Below are positions 50,801 through 59,212 of a DNA stretch of 64,000 nt, piece after piece (within the stretch, counting starts at the first letter, position 1; the number at the start of each line of letters is the position of its first letter). A model generated the notes under the pieces. It was not told where the DNA came from and ran no database searches. It was given only the letters and a program-made list of their open reading frames with translations. Origin of the DNA: Cupriavidus basilensis (GTDB lineage: Bacteria; Pseudomonadota; Gammaproteobacteria; Burkholderiales; Burkholderiaceae); contig NZ_CP062808.1 in NCBI RefSeq assembly GCF_008801925.2, positions 1 through 64,000 on the forward strand. The letters run 5' to 3'. Both the position numbers and the translations under genes were made by a program.

Positions 50801-52441
50801 GTGAATGTCTTGAAGTCCAACCAACGCGCCACCATAGAGACACTGCTGGAGCGCAATACATCGCAACGCGAGATCGCCCGCATCACGGGCATCGACCGCA
50901 AGACGGTCAGGAGCTATCACCAACGCTGGCTGGAGCAACTGCAGTCAAATTCCCCCGGGGTGGCCACCGGCTCGGCCCAGCAAATTCCCCCACCCTGGCC
51001 ACCGGCTGCTGTGCCGGTGGCCACCTCCCTGTGCGAACCCTGGCGCGAGTTCATCGAAGCCCAGTTGCGTCTGAAGCGCAACGCCATGGCCATCTTCCAG
51101 GACCTGGTCGACCAGCACGGATTTACTGGTCAGTACAACTCGGTCAAACGCTTCTGTGCAAAGCTGCGCCACAAGGAGCCCGAGCAGTTCGACCGCCTGT
51201 CCTTTCTGCCTGGGGAGGAGATGCAGGTGGACTACGGCGAGGGCGCGCCCACCCGCGTGCCGGGCAGCGAGCGGTACCGCAAGCCCCGCCTGTTCGTGGC
51301 CACGCTGCGCTACTCGCGCGCCAGTTTCCGCTGCGTGGTCTGGAAGTCCAGCCAGCAAATCTGGGCCGAGTTGCACGAGCAGGCTCTGCGGTACTTCGGT
51401 GGCTGCCCGCAGTACGTGGTTCTGGACAATCTGAAGGAAGGCGTCTTCAAGCCCGACCTGTACGAGCCCGAACTCAACAAAGTCTACGCCGCCACCCTGG
51501 CGCACTATGGCGTGGTGGCCGACCCGGCGCGGGTGCGAGACCCCAACCGCAAGGGCACGGTGGAGCATGCCATTGGCCACACCCAGGCCACGGCCTTGAA
51601 GGGCCGGCGCTTTGAGTCCATCGAGGCCCAGAACGAGTTCCTGGCGCACTGGGAGAAGAGCTGGGCAGCCAAGCGCATCCACGGCACCGAGCGGCGCCAG
51701 GTGCAGGCCATGTTCGAGGAGGAGCGCAGCCACCTCAAACCTCTGCCGCTCCTGGGCATGCAGTATTTCGAGGAGGCGGTGCGCACCGTCTGCGACGACA
51801 GCTGCGTGCGGGTGGATCACAGCAGCTACGCCGCTCGCCCGGCGAACATCGGCTCCAAGGTGCTGGTGCGCATCTATGCCCAGCGCATCGAGATCCGCGA
51901 TCTGCAAACCGGCGCCTTGCTGCGCACCCACGCCAAGGCCGAGCGGCCCGGCACGGTGGTGCTGCCCATGGAGGAGCGGGTATTCAATCCTTCGCGCGAG
52001 ACCCGTCTGATCCTGCGTCAGGCTGGCGAGATCGGTGAGCACGCCAAACGGCTGTGTGAGCTGCTCTTTGCCATCGAGGGTCGGGTGGGCCAGCGCAAGC
52101 TCTGGGGCATCGTCAGCCTGGCCAGGCGATACCCAGCGCACTGCGTCGACACCGCCTGCGCACAGGCCCTGGAGCAGGGGATTTACAGCTACAAGCGCGT
52201 GCTGGCTTTGACCGAGGCCATCTTTGCCCAGGCGCTCAACGCCATCGAGACCCAGTCCAGCGGTGCGCCCGCCGGCGGCGGGCGCACGCTGACCCAGCAG
52301 CACGAGCTCATCCGCGACGCCGATGAGTACGCCGATCTGTTCGCGCACGCTGCGGCCGTCACAGCCACGAGCACGCTCGAGTCCGCCACGGCGAACACCA
52401 CCACCAACAACACCAACAACGCACCTGGAATTCAGCCATGA
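50801..52441 (+). CDS. istA: IS21-family transposase IstA
   Basis: The larger transposition protein, about 546 residues from the GTG at 50801. N-terminal helix-turn-helix (NTSQREIARITGIDRKTVRSYHQRW), then the DDE integrase core with VDYGEGAP, DNLKEGV and the KGTVEHAIGHTQ segment. AAGGA just before the start; an in-frame TTG at 50768 is another option. Its stop overlaps istB (ATGA). Confidence 0.92.
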   Translation: MNVLKSNQRATIETLLERNTSQREIARITGIDRKTVRSYHQRWLEQLQSNSPGVATGSAQQIPPPWPPAAVPVATSLCEPWREFIEAQLRLKRNAMAIFQDLVDQHGFTGQYNSVKRFCAKLRHKEPEQFDRLSFLPGEEMQVDYGEGAPTRVPGSERYRKPRLFVATLRYSRASFRCVVWKSSQQIWAELHEQALRYFGGCPQYVVLDNLKEGVFKPDLYEPELNKVYAATLAHYGVVADPARVRDPNRKGTVEHAIGHTQATALKGRRFESIEAQNEFLAHWEKSWAAKRIHGTERRQVQAMFEEERSHLKPLPLLGMQYFEEAVRTVCDDSCVRVDHSSYAARPANIGSKVLVRIYAQRIEIRDLQTGALLRTHAKAERPGTVVLPMEERVFNPSRETRLILRQAGEIGEHAKRLCELLFAIEGRVGQRKLWGIVSLARRYPAHCVDTACAQALEQGIYSYKRVLALTEAIFAQALNAIETQSSGAPAGGGRTLTQQHELIRDADEYADLFAHAAAVTATSTLESATANTTTNNTNNAPGIQP

Positions 52442-53202
52442 ACATGATCGAGATCGAACGCGCGCTGCGCGAGCTGCGTCTGTCCGGCATTGCCGAGACC
52501 CTGTCCACCCGCGTGATGCAGGCCCAGGCCGCGCAGGAGCCCTTCCTGGAGACCTTTGGGGCCATGCTGCAAGACGAACTGGACCGCCGGCGCTCGCGTC
52601 TGACCGAGCGCCGCTTCAAGCGCTCGGGCCTGGATGAGCGGCCCTCGCTGGCTGACTTCGACTGGCGTTTCAACCCGAAGCTGCCGCGCAGCGCCTGCTT
52701 CGAGTTGCATACCCTGAAGTTCATCGGCGAGGGCGCCAATGCGCTGATCATCGGCAAGCCCGGTACCGGCAAGAGCCATGTGGCCAAGGCCGTGGCCTAC
52801 CAGGCCACGCTGCAGGGATACGACGCGCGTTACCTGGAAGCCGACACCGAGTTTGCTCGCTACGCGTTGGCCAGCGACTCAGAGCGCACCGAGCTGCTCA
52901 AGGACTGGGTCTCACCGGACCTGATCATCCTCGATGACCTGTTCCTGGCCAGACGCATCAGCGAGCACGCAGCCGAGGTGCTGCAGGCCATCGTGCACCA
53001 GCGCTACAAGCTGCGCCGCTCCATCGTCATCACATCCAACCGCGTGGTGCAGGACTGGGGCAAATATCTGGGCGACGCCACCATGGCCACCACCATCCTG
53101 GACCGCCTCATGCACCGCTGCGCAATGCTGGAGTTCGAGGGCAAGAGCTACCGCCTCAAGGAGGCTGCCGCACGCATCGCCATCACACCCGAGTCGTCAT
53201 AA
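52438..53202 (+). CDS. istB: IS21-family helper ATPase IstB
   Basis: A 254-residue AAA+ (DnaC-like) ATPase. Walker A GKPGTGKSH near residues 104-112 and Walker B LIILDDLF near 161-168, typical of IstB. It forms the target-complex with DNA for IstA. Confidence 0.95.
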   Translation: MNMIEIERALRELRLSGIAETLSTRVMQAQAAQEPFLETFGAMLQDELDRRRSRLTERRFKRSGLDERPSLADFDWRFNPKLPRSACFELHTLKFIGEGANALIIGKPGTGKSHVAKAVAYQATLQGYDARYLEADTEFARYALASDSERTELLKDWVSPDLIILDDLFLARRISEHAAEVLQAIVHQRYKLRRSIVITSNRVVQDWGKYLGDATMATTILDRLMHRCAMLEFEGKSYRLKEAAARIAITPESS

Positions 53203-53269
53203 TCTGGTCGTCCTGCCTGGGGGAATTTGGGGTGGCCAAGGGTGGGGGAATTTGACCTGGCCATCGGGG

Positions 53270-53426
53270 CGCCATCCGCGTGGAACTGCGCGACGACGCC
53301 TATTGCGAGCAGTTGGTGGCCCGGTACATCGACATCACCGAGCGCCGCGCCAAAGCCCGCCGAAGCCGGGGCCGGAAGTGCAACACATGCGGGCACCGTT
53401 CCGAATGCTTTTCTCTCAACCCTTAA
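53270..53426 (+). pseudogene. Cas4-like nuclease, 3' part after the IS
   Basis: The remainder of the gene at 50282. Starting at 53277 in the original frame it reads RVELRDDAYCEQLVARYI and then RGRKCNTCGHRSECFSLNP, ending at 53426. The cysteine cluster is like the C-terminal iron-sulphur cysteines of Cas4/AddB-type nucleases. It has no start of its own. Bases 53270-53276 are the right-hand target duplication. Confidence 0.8.
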
Positions 53427-53449
53427 CCAACAACATGGAGATTCCACCA

Positions 53450-53821
53450 ATGACTATCCCTGACCGCGAACTGCGCCTGATGGAAACCTTCGTCGGGCTT
53501 CTCAGCGACCATCAAAAGGACTTCGAGGGCTTCGTGCGCGACGTGGAGAACGTCCGCTACTGCCATACCCCCATCGACGGCCAGCAGATCAATCGTTGCG
53601 AGTACGCGCTGCGCAACATGGAGATTCGCCTGCTGACCATCCACAACTGCATCCAGGCCGGCAAGTTCGACGCTGACACGCTCGATGCGCTGGTTCAGAC
53701 CAAACACGCCTGGGCGAGCATGAAGAACCGAGTGGATAGCTACCTGGGCGAAATCCACCAGATCATCAGCCAGACATCCGCCGCGTTGCGGCCGGTGCGA
53801 GACAGTTTGGTGGCTGCGTGA
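53450..53821 (+). CDS. Hypothetical protein, 123 residues
   Basis: A soluble, largely helical protein (LMETFVGLLSDHQKDFEGFVRDVENVR, then EYALRNMEIRLLTIHNCIQ). GGAG at 53437 supports the ATG at 53450. It was probably the last gene of the KorA-like operon before the IS entered. No family recognised. Confidence 0.7.
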   Translation: MTIPDRELRLMETFVGLLSDHQKDFEGFVRDVENVRYCHTPIDGQQINRCEYALRNMEIRLLTIHNCIQAGKFDADTLDALVQTKHAWASMKNRVDSYLGEIHQIISQTSAALRPVRDSLVAA

Positions 53822-53946
53822 TCGCCCTGCCCTTCCTATTGACGTTATCGCGCTAAACGCCTAGTGCCAGTAGGAGTTTTTTGATAAACTTGCTTTCATC
53901 GTGAAAGCACAATAACGGCAACTGAATACTGGTACTGGACTCCCGC
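53822..53946 (+). promoter_or_regulatory. Promoter region of the toxin operon with palindrome copy 3
   Basis: TGCTTTCATCGTGAAAGCA at 53891-53909, as before the T4SS operon (28129) and at 3877. TTGATA (53881) or TTGCTT with CACAAT (53908-53913) are possible promoter parts. Just upstream CCTA/TAGG arms and a T-run (53861-53882) may end the previous operon. Confidence 0.6.
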
Positions 53947-54192
53947 ATGGACAACTTACCGATGGACGCGCTGCTGACGCAGATATGGCAAATGGTTTCT
54001 CCCTATGTGGGTGGGGCATGGGCTGCGCTGCAACGCATCTTCGCTGAAACCCCTACCCCGCTGCTGATCGGCATTGTCGTTGGCTTGTTGCTCGCGCGCG
54101 TGTTGCGCGGCGTGTTGATCGTGGCGGGCTTGGCGGCTGTGGTGTTTGTTGCCGTGCGGGTGTTCGGCATTGCCGTGCCCGGCTTGGGCTGA
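53947..54192 (+). CDS. Small membrane protein, 81 residues
   Basis: Two hydrophobic segments (about 39-51 and 54-76) separated by RVLRG, after an amphipathic N-terminus. First gene behind the 53.9-kb promoter and before the VbhA-like antitoxin. No family recognised. Confidence 0.65.
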   Translation: MDNLPMDALLTQIWQMVSPYVGGAWAALQRIFAETPTPLLIGIVVGLLLARVLRGVLIVAGLAAVVFVAVRVFGIAVPGLG

Positions 54193-54204
54193 CTGGGGGC
54201 AAAC

Positions 54205-54432
54205 ATGGAAGACAAGAACCCGTATGAACTCGATACCGGCCCGGTGGCTACGCCCCATCCGGCCGACGTGCGCCGGGCGCAGTTTGCCCAAGCCAATGCT
54301 TCTCTGGCCCTGGAGGGAATGCCGGTGGACGCTGCCGACCTTGCCATTCAGGAGGCAGTCATTGCCGGCACCCTGACCCCTGACGAGGCTGTGGCCAAGT
54401 ACCTCGAACGTGCGCGAGGGGCCGCCCAATGA
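54205..54432 (+). CDS. VbhA-like antitoxin for the Fic protein
   Basis: A 75-residue protein with the inhibitory motif (S/T)xxxE(G/N) as SLALEG near residues 33-38 and the helical antitoxin fold QEAVIAGTLTPDEAVAKYLERA. In VbhA/VbhT the glutamate blocks ATP binding by the Fic toxin. The gene overlaps the Fic gene by four bases (ATGA), the usual toxin-antitoxin arrangement. Confidence 0.85.
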   Translation: MEDKNPYELDTGPVATPHPADVRRAQFAQANASLALEGMPVDAADLAIQEAVIAGTLTPDEAVAKYLERARGAAQ

Positions 54433-55517
54433 GCGAGCAGGAAGACTACACCTACCCCGGCACGCACGTTCTCAAGAACAAGGCAGACATCCGCGACCTC
54501 GCGGCGCTGCAACGCTTTGAGCGCGGCGCAACGGCTGTTCGCATCCAGGAGCTGCGCGAAAACCCGGTACGGGGCGAGTACGACTTGGCCCACCTTCAGG
54601 CGATCCACAAGCAGGTTTTCCGGGATGTGTACGAGTGGGCCGGCGAAGTGCGCAAGGTGGATATTGCAAAGGGGCCTGCCGGCGACCGAACCCTGTTCAC
54701 CTTCAAGGAAGACATCCCGCAGAAGGCGCAGGAAATCCAATCCGCGATCAAGGAAGCCAACTATCTGCGCGGGATGGACAAGGAGCAGTTCAGCGGGAAG
54801 ATGGCCGAGGTCTATGCCGGCGTGAACGAAATGCACCCCTTCCGCGAAGGGAACGGCCGCACGACGCGCGAATTCATCGGGCAGCTCGCCAAGGATGCGG
54901 GCTATCAGCTCGATTACTCCAAGGTCGATAAGCAGACATGGAACGAGGCCGCCAAGGAGTCCGCGCGCGGCAACCTGGAGCCAGCGCGCGAAGTTTTCTA
55001 CGAAATCACGACCGTGGAGCGGGCGGTGGCCTTCGACAAACTGGCCACGCGCGAAGCTCTGGCCAAGCATCCCGAGCTGGATGGTGCCTACAAGATGCTG
55101 CACGACGCCCACCGTGCCGGGCAGGACGCCGCTTACCTGCGGGCAGAAATTTCCAAGGAGCTGCACAGCGGCCGGCTAGTGGGCGATGGCGTGACGCTGG
55201 ACGAGTCCAAGCGCGTCATCGACCACGCCGCAGCCTATCGCGGGCTGATGGTGCGGGACGCCGAACGGCTTGGCGGGCAGTTCAAGGGCGAAGTGGTGGC
55301 GGTTTCATCGCACCACGCGATGCTCCAAGTGGGCGACATGATCGCCGTGCGCTACGAACGCGCCAATCTGGATCGTGACCTTGCCGTGGGCGAGCGCGTG
55401 ACGATCCAGTACGACAAGGCGCGCAGCCAAGTCTATGAGCAGGGCAAGGAGCCGGCGCGGGATCGTGGCGGCAAAGACATGCAGATGGAGCGCGAGCGCG
55501 TGCCGACGCCGCGCTGA
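54429..55517 (+). CDS. Fic-domain toxin with C-terminal KfrB-like module
   Basis: A 362-residue protein. The Fic core has HPFREGNGRTTR at residues 136-147, matching HPFx(D/E)GNGRxxR, so AMP transfer from ATP to a target protein is expected. From about residue 199 to 362 it carries a module (KHPELDGAYKMLHD, VTLDESKRVIDHAAAYRGLMVRDA, GEVVAVSSHHAMLQVGD, SQVYEQGKEPAR) that is homologous to the C-terminus of the zeta toxin at 56303. The latter part resembles the KfrB domain. Its antitoxin is the overlapping upstream gene. A dispersed palindrome follows right after the stop. Confidence 0.88.
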   Translation: MSEQEDYTYPGTHVLKNKADIRDLAALQRFERGATAVRIQELRENPVRGEYDLAHLQAIHKQVFRDVYEWAGEVRKVDIAKGPAGDRTLFTFKEDIPQKAQEIQSAIKEANYLRGMDKEQFSGKMAEVYAGVNEMHPFREGNGRTTREFIGQLAKDAGYQLDYSKVDKQTWNEAAKESARGNLEPAREVFYEITTVERAVAFDKLATREALAKHPELDGAYKMLHDAHRAGQDAAYLRAEISKELHSGRLVGDGVTLDESKRVIDHAAAYRGLMVRDAERLGGQFKGEVVAVSSHHAMLQVGDMIAVRYERANLDRDLAVGERVTIQYDKARSQVYEQGKEPARDRGGKDMQMERERVPTPR

Positions 55518-55533
55518 CTTTCGCGCGCGAAAG
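55518..55533. repeat. Dispersed palindrome site 15
   Basis: CTTTCGCGCGCGAAAG directly after the Fic stop codon. Confidence 0.9.
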
Positions 55534-55549
55534 ACCGACGGAGAAGAAC

Positions 55550-56011
55550 ATGAATCGAGAAACGCTTGAGCTGCTGGTTTTTGTGGGGATGTGCTTTGCC
55601 GCGTCCTACCTGTTGATGCGCGAGTTTCGTGCCTACCTGGATGCCGTCTTCAGCCGTTCCCCCGGCGAGCCGTGGGCCGATGTCTGGAAACGCGCCCATG
55701 CCGAGCACGACCTGAACCGTAAGGCCCAGCTCGAAATGTTCGGCTCCAAGTGGGCGACCGTAGGGGGCCGCTTGCTTGTGGTGGGGCTTGTCATCGCTGG
55801 GGTGTGGTTTCTGGCTTTCGTCCCCGTTGCGGCCGTGCTGCTGGCTGTCTATCTGGCGTGGGGGTTGTACGCCACCCGCAGCCTTGGCTTGACGGCCAAC
55901 GACGTGTATGCGCGCCTGCTGAAACGCGACCGCATCACCTACCGCCTGCTGCACGCGGCCCTGTGGCCGCTCCATGCAACCCAAGCCAAAAACCAATCCG
56001 GTAATCAGTGA
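55550..56011 (+). CDS. Membrane protein, 153 residues
   Basis: One N-terminal membrane segment (about 7-23) and a paired hydrophobic stretch at about 75-105, with a charged region between. No family recognised. It lies between the two toxin modules in the same direction. Confidence 0.65.
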   Translation: MNRETLELLVFVGMCFAASYLLMREFRAYLDAVFSRSPGEPWADVWKRAHAEHDLNRKAQLEMFGSKWATVGGRLLVVGLVIAGVWFLAFVPVAAVLLAVYLAWGLYATRSLGLTANDVYARLLKRDRITYRLLHAALWPLHATQAKNQSGNQ

Positions 56012-56024
56012 GGAATCCACGACC

Positions 56025-56285
56025 ATGACCAACCAACTTTTCAGCCGTGCCGGCGTCCGCTACGAGGTGGCGCTGGATGTCCTGGGGGCCATCATCGCCC
56101 ACCACTCCGAAGCCATTGCCGCCGAACGCGAAAAGGCTACCCCTGACGAGGCCGTGATTGCGGCCGCTCAGAAAGCGAAGGACGAGCTGCGCACGATCCG
56201 CGAAGACCTCGATCCGAATGCTGACGAGGCCATCGAGCGCGTCATCACTCAGTACGGCCAACAGGCCCGCGACCTTTACCAATAA
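56025..56285 (+). CDS. Antitoxin-like protein upstream of the zeta toxin
   Basis: An 86-residue helical, acidic protein (IAHHSEAIAAEREKATPDEAVIAAAQKAKDELRTI). Its position 18 bp before a zeta-type toxin gene and its size agree with the small antitoxins paired with zeta-like kinases on plasmids. ATG at 56025 preferred over 55974, which would overlap the preceding gene. Sequence-level proof of antitoxin activity is not available. Confidence 0.65.
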   Translation: MTNQLFSRAGVRYEVALDVLGAIIAHHSEAIAAEREKATPDEAVIAAAQKAKDELRTIREDLDPNADEAIERVITQYGQQARDLYQ

Positions 56286-56302
56286 GGCAGGAGGGCAGAC
56301 AA

Positions 56303-57985
56303 ATGGCTGGGGAGGTTTCCAAGTACGCAATGGAGAGCGCCTACAAGGATGTAGAGCGCGATGCACTGGCAAGAACGACGGCGCAGGAGAATCCGAAGGC
56401 GATCCTGTTGGGCGGCCAACCAGGATCGGGCAAATCGGCGCTGGCCGCCGAAGCGATCCGCGAGCTGCGCGCCAACGGCGGCGCTGTGGTGATCGACGCC
56501 GACCGGATGCGCGAGGAAAACCCGCGCTACAAGCAGCTTTCGCGCGAAGACCCCCAGCACGCCGCCGACCGAACGCAGAAAGAGGCCGGCGAATGGGCTA
56601 CCCGCCTCACGTTGGCCGCCGTGGAGAACCGCCGCAATCTGGTGGTGGACGGCACGATGCGCAGCCCGGAGAACATCCGGGACTTGACCACTCGCCTGAA
56701 GGAACAGGGTTACGAGGTGGAGGCCCGAGTGTTGGCCGTCAACCCGGAAACCTCAGTGACCCGCGCACGGCTGCGCTTCGAGGAACAGGTGGCCGAGCGC
56801 GGCACCGGGCGATTCGTCAACAAGGAACAGCACGACAACGCCTACAACGGCATGGTGGAGTCAGTGCGCGCCTTGGAGCGCGACAAGCTCACCGACTCGG
56901 TGCGCGTCTATGACGCCAATCAACAGCAAATCTACGAGAACAGCCAAGAGCGCGGAGAGTGGAAGCGGCGAGCAGCAGCGGTTGAGGTGTTGGAGCAGGA
57001 ACGCGGGCGCGCTTGGACGCACGCCGAGCGGCGCGATTACGTGTCCGCCCTGGACGACATCAATACGCTGGCCAAGCAGCGGGAGGGTGTGCGCGACAAC
57101 GTGACCTACACCGTGGGCACCGTGGCCAAGAACGATGCGAAGGACTACAGCAACGTCAATGAAGCCGCCAGGGCCTTCCGGGATGCCAAGGCTGAAGACC
57201 AGCCCTATGTGATCCGCACCGAGCGCCTTCCCAATGGCCGGGAGTCGGCCTCGACGCCGGGGCAGACCACGTACACCGAGAAAGATGGTGTGCGGGAGTA
57301 TGGCAAGTACATCGGGGGCAACGACGAGGCCCTAAAGCGGGCCTACGCTGATGCCTTGCGGCCGGAACAGGAGCGCACCGCGCGGCCGGTGCTGGCCGAC
57401 CGTGACGAGCTGGCGGCCAAGCTCGAAGCGGCTCGAAACGACTTGGCCCGCTTCGAGCAGACCCCAGCCTATCAGCGCGCCCAGGCATTCGACCAGCTCA
57501 CCAAGCGCGAGGCGCTGGAGCGCCACCCGGAGCTGGACGGGGCCTACAAGCAGCTTCACGACATCAAGCAGAGCTGGACACCTCAGACCAGTCAAGGCCA
57601 GCGGGAAACCAGCTACTTCAATGCGCGTGCCGAGCTGTCCGAGCAGCTTCACCGGGGCCGCGTCCCGGAGGGCAGTGTCACCGTGGATGAGTCGCGGCGC
57701 GTGATCGACATGGCCGCCAGTCACCGGGGCTTGGTGGTGCGGGATGCGCAAGAACTCAAGCAGGACGTGAAGGGCGAAGTGGTGGCCACCTCATCGCATC
57801 ACGCCCTGGTGAAGATGTCCGACATGGTGGCTGTGCGCTACGAGAAGGACGGACTAGATCGGGATGTCCGTGTGGGCGAGAAAGTGACGATCCAGCACGG
57901 CAACGAAAAGAGTCAGGTGTACGAGCAGGGCAAGGAGCCGGCGCGGGAGAACGCGCGGGACGTGGGCCGGGACATGGGCCGGTAA
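56303..57985 (+). CDS. Zeta-type kinase toxin with shared C-terminal module
   Basis: A 560-residue protein. N-terminal zeta-toxin kinase domain: Walker A GGQPGSGKS at 37-45, VVIDADRMREENP, and NLVVDGTMRSPE near 113. Zeta toxins phosphorylate UDP-activated sugars. A middle region of unknown nature (about 190-390) is followed by a module at about 393-560 (ERHPELDGAYKQLHD, GSVTVDESRRVIDMAASHRGLVVRDA, GEVVATSSHHALVKMSD, YEQGKEPAR) shared with the Fic toxin at 54429. GGAGGGCAGAC precedes the ATG. Confidence 0.88.
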   Translation: MAGEVSKYAMESAYKDVERDALARTTAQENPKAILLGGQPGSGKSALAAEAIRELRANGGAVVIDADRMREENPRYKQLSREDPQHAADRTQKEAGEWATRLTLAAVENRRNLVVDGTMRSPENIRDLTTRLKEQGYEVEARVLAVNPETSVTRARLRFEEQVAERGTGRFVNKEQHDNAYNGMVESVRALERDKLTDSVRVYDANQQQIYENSQERGEWKRRAAAVEVLEQERGRAWTHAERRDYVSALDDINTLAKQREGVRDNVTYTVGTVAKNDAKDYSNVNEAARAFRDAKAEDQPYVIRTERLPNGRESASTPGQTTYTEKDGVREYGKYIGGNDEALKRAYADALRPEQERTARPVLADRDELAAKLEAARNDLARFEQTPAYQRAQAFDQLTKREALERHPELDGAYKQLHDIKQSWTPQTSQGQRETSYFNARAELSEQLHRGRVPEGSVTVDESRRVIDMAASHRGLVVRDAQELKQDVKGEVVATSSHHALVKMSDMVAVRYEKDGLDRDVRVGEKVTIQHGNEKSQVYEQGKEPARENARDVGRDMGR

Positions 57986-58000
57986 GAAAGGGAGAAAAAC

Positions 58001-59212
58001 ATGGCGATCTACCAGATTGGCGGGCAATCCATTCATTCCGACGACCCAGGCTTGCCCGAGCTGCTGGCCCGCATCTACAGCTCGCGGGAGCGGCCGTTGT
58101 GCCTGTGTCGCACCCCCGGCATTGAAATGTACGTGGCCAAAGTTGATGAAAAGTACCTCATCAAACGGATGCCCAATTCTGGTAGCGGCCACGCCCCGGC
58201 CTGCGATTCCTACGAGCCGCCGCCCGAGCTGTCCGGGCTTGGCCAAGTCATTGGCTCCGCGATCCAGGAGAACCCCGACGAAGGCACCACGGCGCTGAAG
58301 TTCGACTTCGCATTGTCCAAGGGCGCGAGCCGATCCGCGCCGGCACCGAGCGGCAAGGAGACGGATAGCGTCAAGACCGATGGCAACAAGCTGACCCTGC
58401 GCGGCACCCTGCATTACCTGTGGGAAGAAGCAGGTTTCAACCGCTGGGCACCGACGATGGCCGGCAAGCGCAGTTGGTACGTGATCCGCAAGTACCTGCT
58501 GCAAGCAGCCGAGGACAAGACGGCAAAAGGCGCGAGCTTGGCCGGAATGCTCTACATGCCCGAATCGTTCAACGCCGAGAAGAAGAACGAAATCACCCAG
58601 CGGCGACTCGCGCAGATGATGCGAATCGCCACACCCGAGAAGGGCACACGGCGCTTGATGCTTGTGGTGGGGGAAGTGAAGGAACTGGCTCAGTCACGCT
58701 ACGGGCACAAGATCGTCCTCAAACACCTGCCCGATTGCCACTTCATGATGAACGACGACATCTACAAGCGGCTGCTCAAGAGGTTCGAGGTGGAGCTGGG
58801 CCTGTGGGATGCCTTGGAGGGCACCCACCTGATGATGATCGGCACGTTCAGCATCGGCGCTACCGGCGTAGCCTCGCTGGAGGAAGTCGCGTTGATGTGC
58901 GTGACCGAGAACTGGATTCCCTTTGAAAGCACCTTCGAGAAGATGGTGCTCGATGCGCTGACGCAGCAGAACCGGCGATTCATGAAAGGGATGCGGTACA
59001 ACCTGCCTTCCACGCGGCCGCTGGCCTGCGCGGTGGCTTCGGATACCGAGCCGGAGCCGACCGCCATGTACGTGGTTCCGCCTGGGGCCAGTGAAGACTA
59101 TGCGGCCGCCGTCGATGAATTGATTGCGGAAAGCAAGCTCCCTTCATGGAAGTGGGTGGCTGGCGAGGCTCCTATGCCGGCGCTGCCCGAGCTGCCGGAG
59201 CACGGCCGATGA
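58001..59212 (+). CDS. DUF1173 family protein
   Basis: A 403-residue protein of DUF1173, found on conjugative plasmids; function unknown. It has a possible metal site near the N-terminus (CLCRTPGIEMYVAKV, HAPACDSY), a middle winged-like stretch (LRGTLHYLWEEAGFNRW) and a C-terminal ITPESTFE-type region. GGGAG precedes the ATG. Overlaps the next gene by ATGA. Confidence 0.82.
   Translation: MAIYQIGGQSIHSDDPGLPELLARIYSSRERPLCLCRTPGIEMYVAKVDEKYLIKRMPNSGSGHAPACDSYEPPPELSGLGQVIGSAIQENPDEGTTALKFDFALSKGASRSAPAPSGKETDSVKTDGNKLTLRGTLHYLWEEAGFNRWAPTMAGKRSWYVIRKYLLQAAEDKTAKGASLAGMLYMPESFNAEKKNEITQRRLAQMMRIATPEKGTRRLMLVVGEVKELAQSRYGHKIVLKHLPDCHFMMNDDIYKRLLKRFEVELGLWDALEGTHLMMIGTFSIGATGVASLEEVALMCVTENWIPFESTFEKMVLDALTQQNRRFMKGMRYNLPSTRPLACAVASDTEPEPTAMYVVPPGASEDYAAAVDELIAESKLPSWKWVAGEAPMPALPELPEHGR

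Larger units (their letters stand above)
50657..53269 (+). mobile_element. IS21-family insertion sequence, complete
   Basis: 2613 bp with istA and istB. The ends begin CCCCGATGGCCA and end TGGCCATCGGGG as inverted repeats. Inside each end a GGCCACC..AAATTCCCCC type motif is repeated, as expected for IstA binding. It is flanked by CGCCATC direct repeats and sits in the nuclease gene. Both genes are intact, so it may be active. Confidence 0.95.

Noticed and set aside
56524..56537. CTTTCGCGCGAAG in the zeta gene, similar to the dispersed palindrome
   Set aside because: The centre is two bases shorter and the outer arm is broken, so it does not fit the CTTTCGCnnGCGAAAG form.
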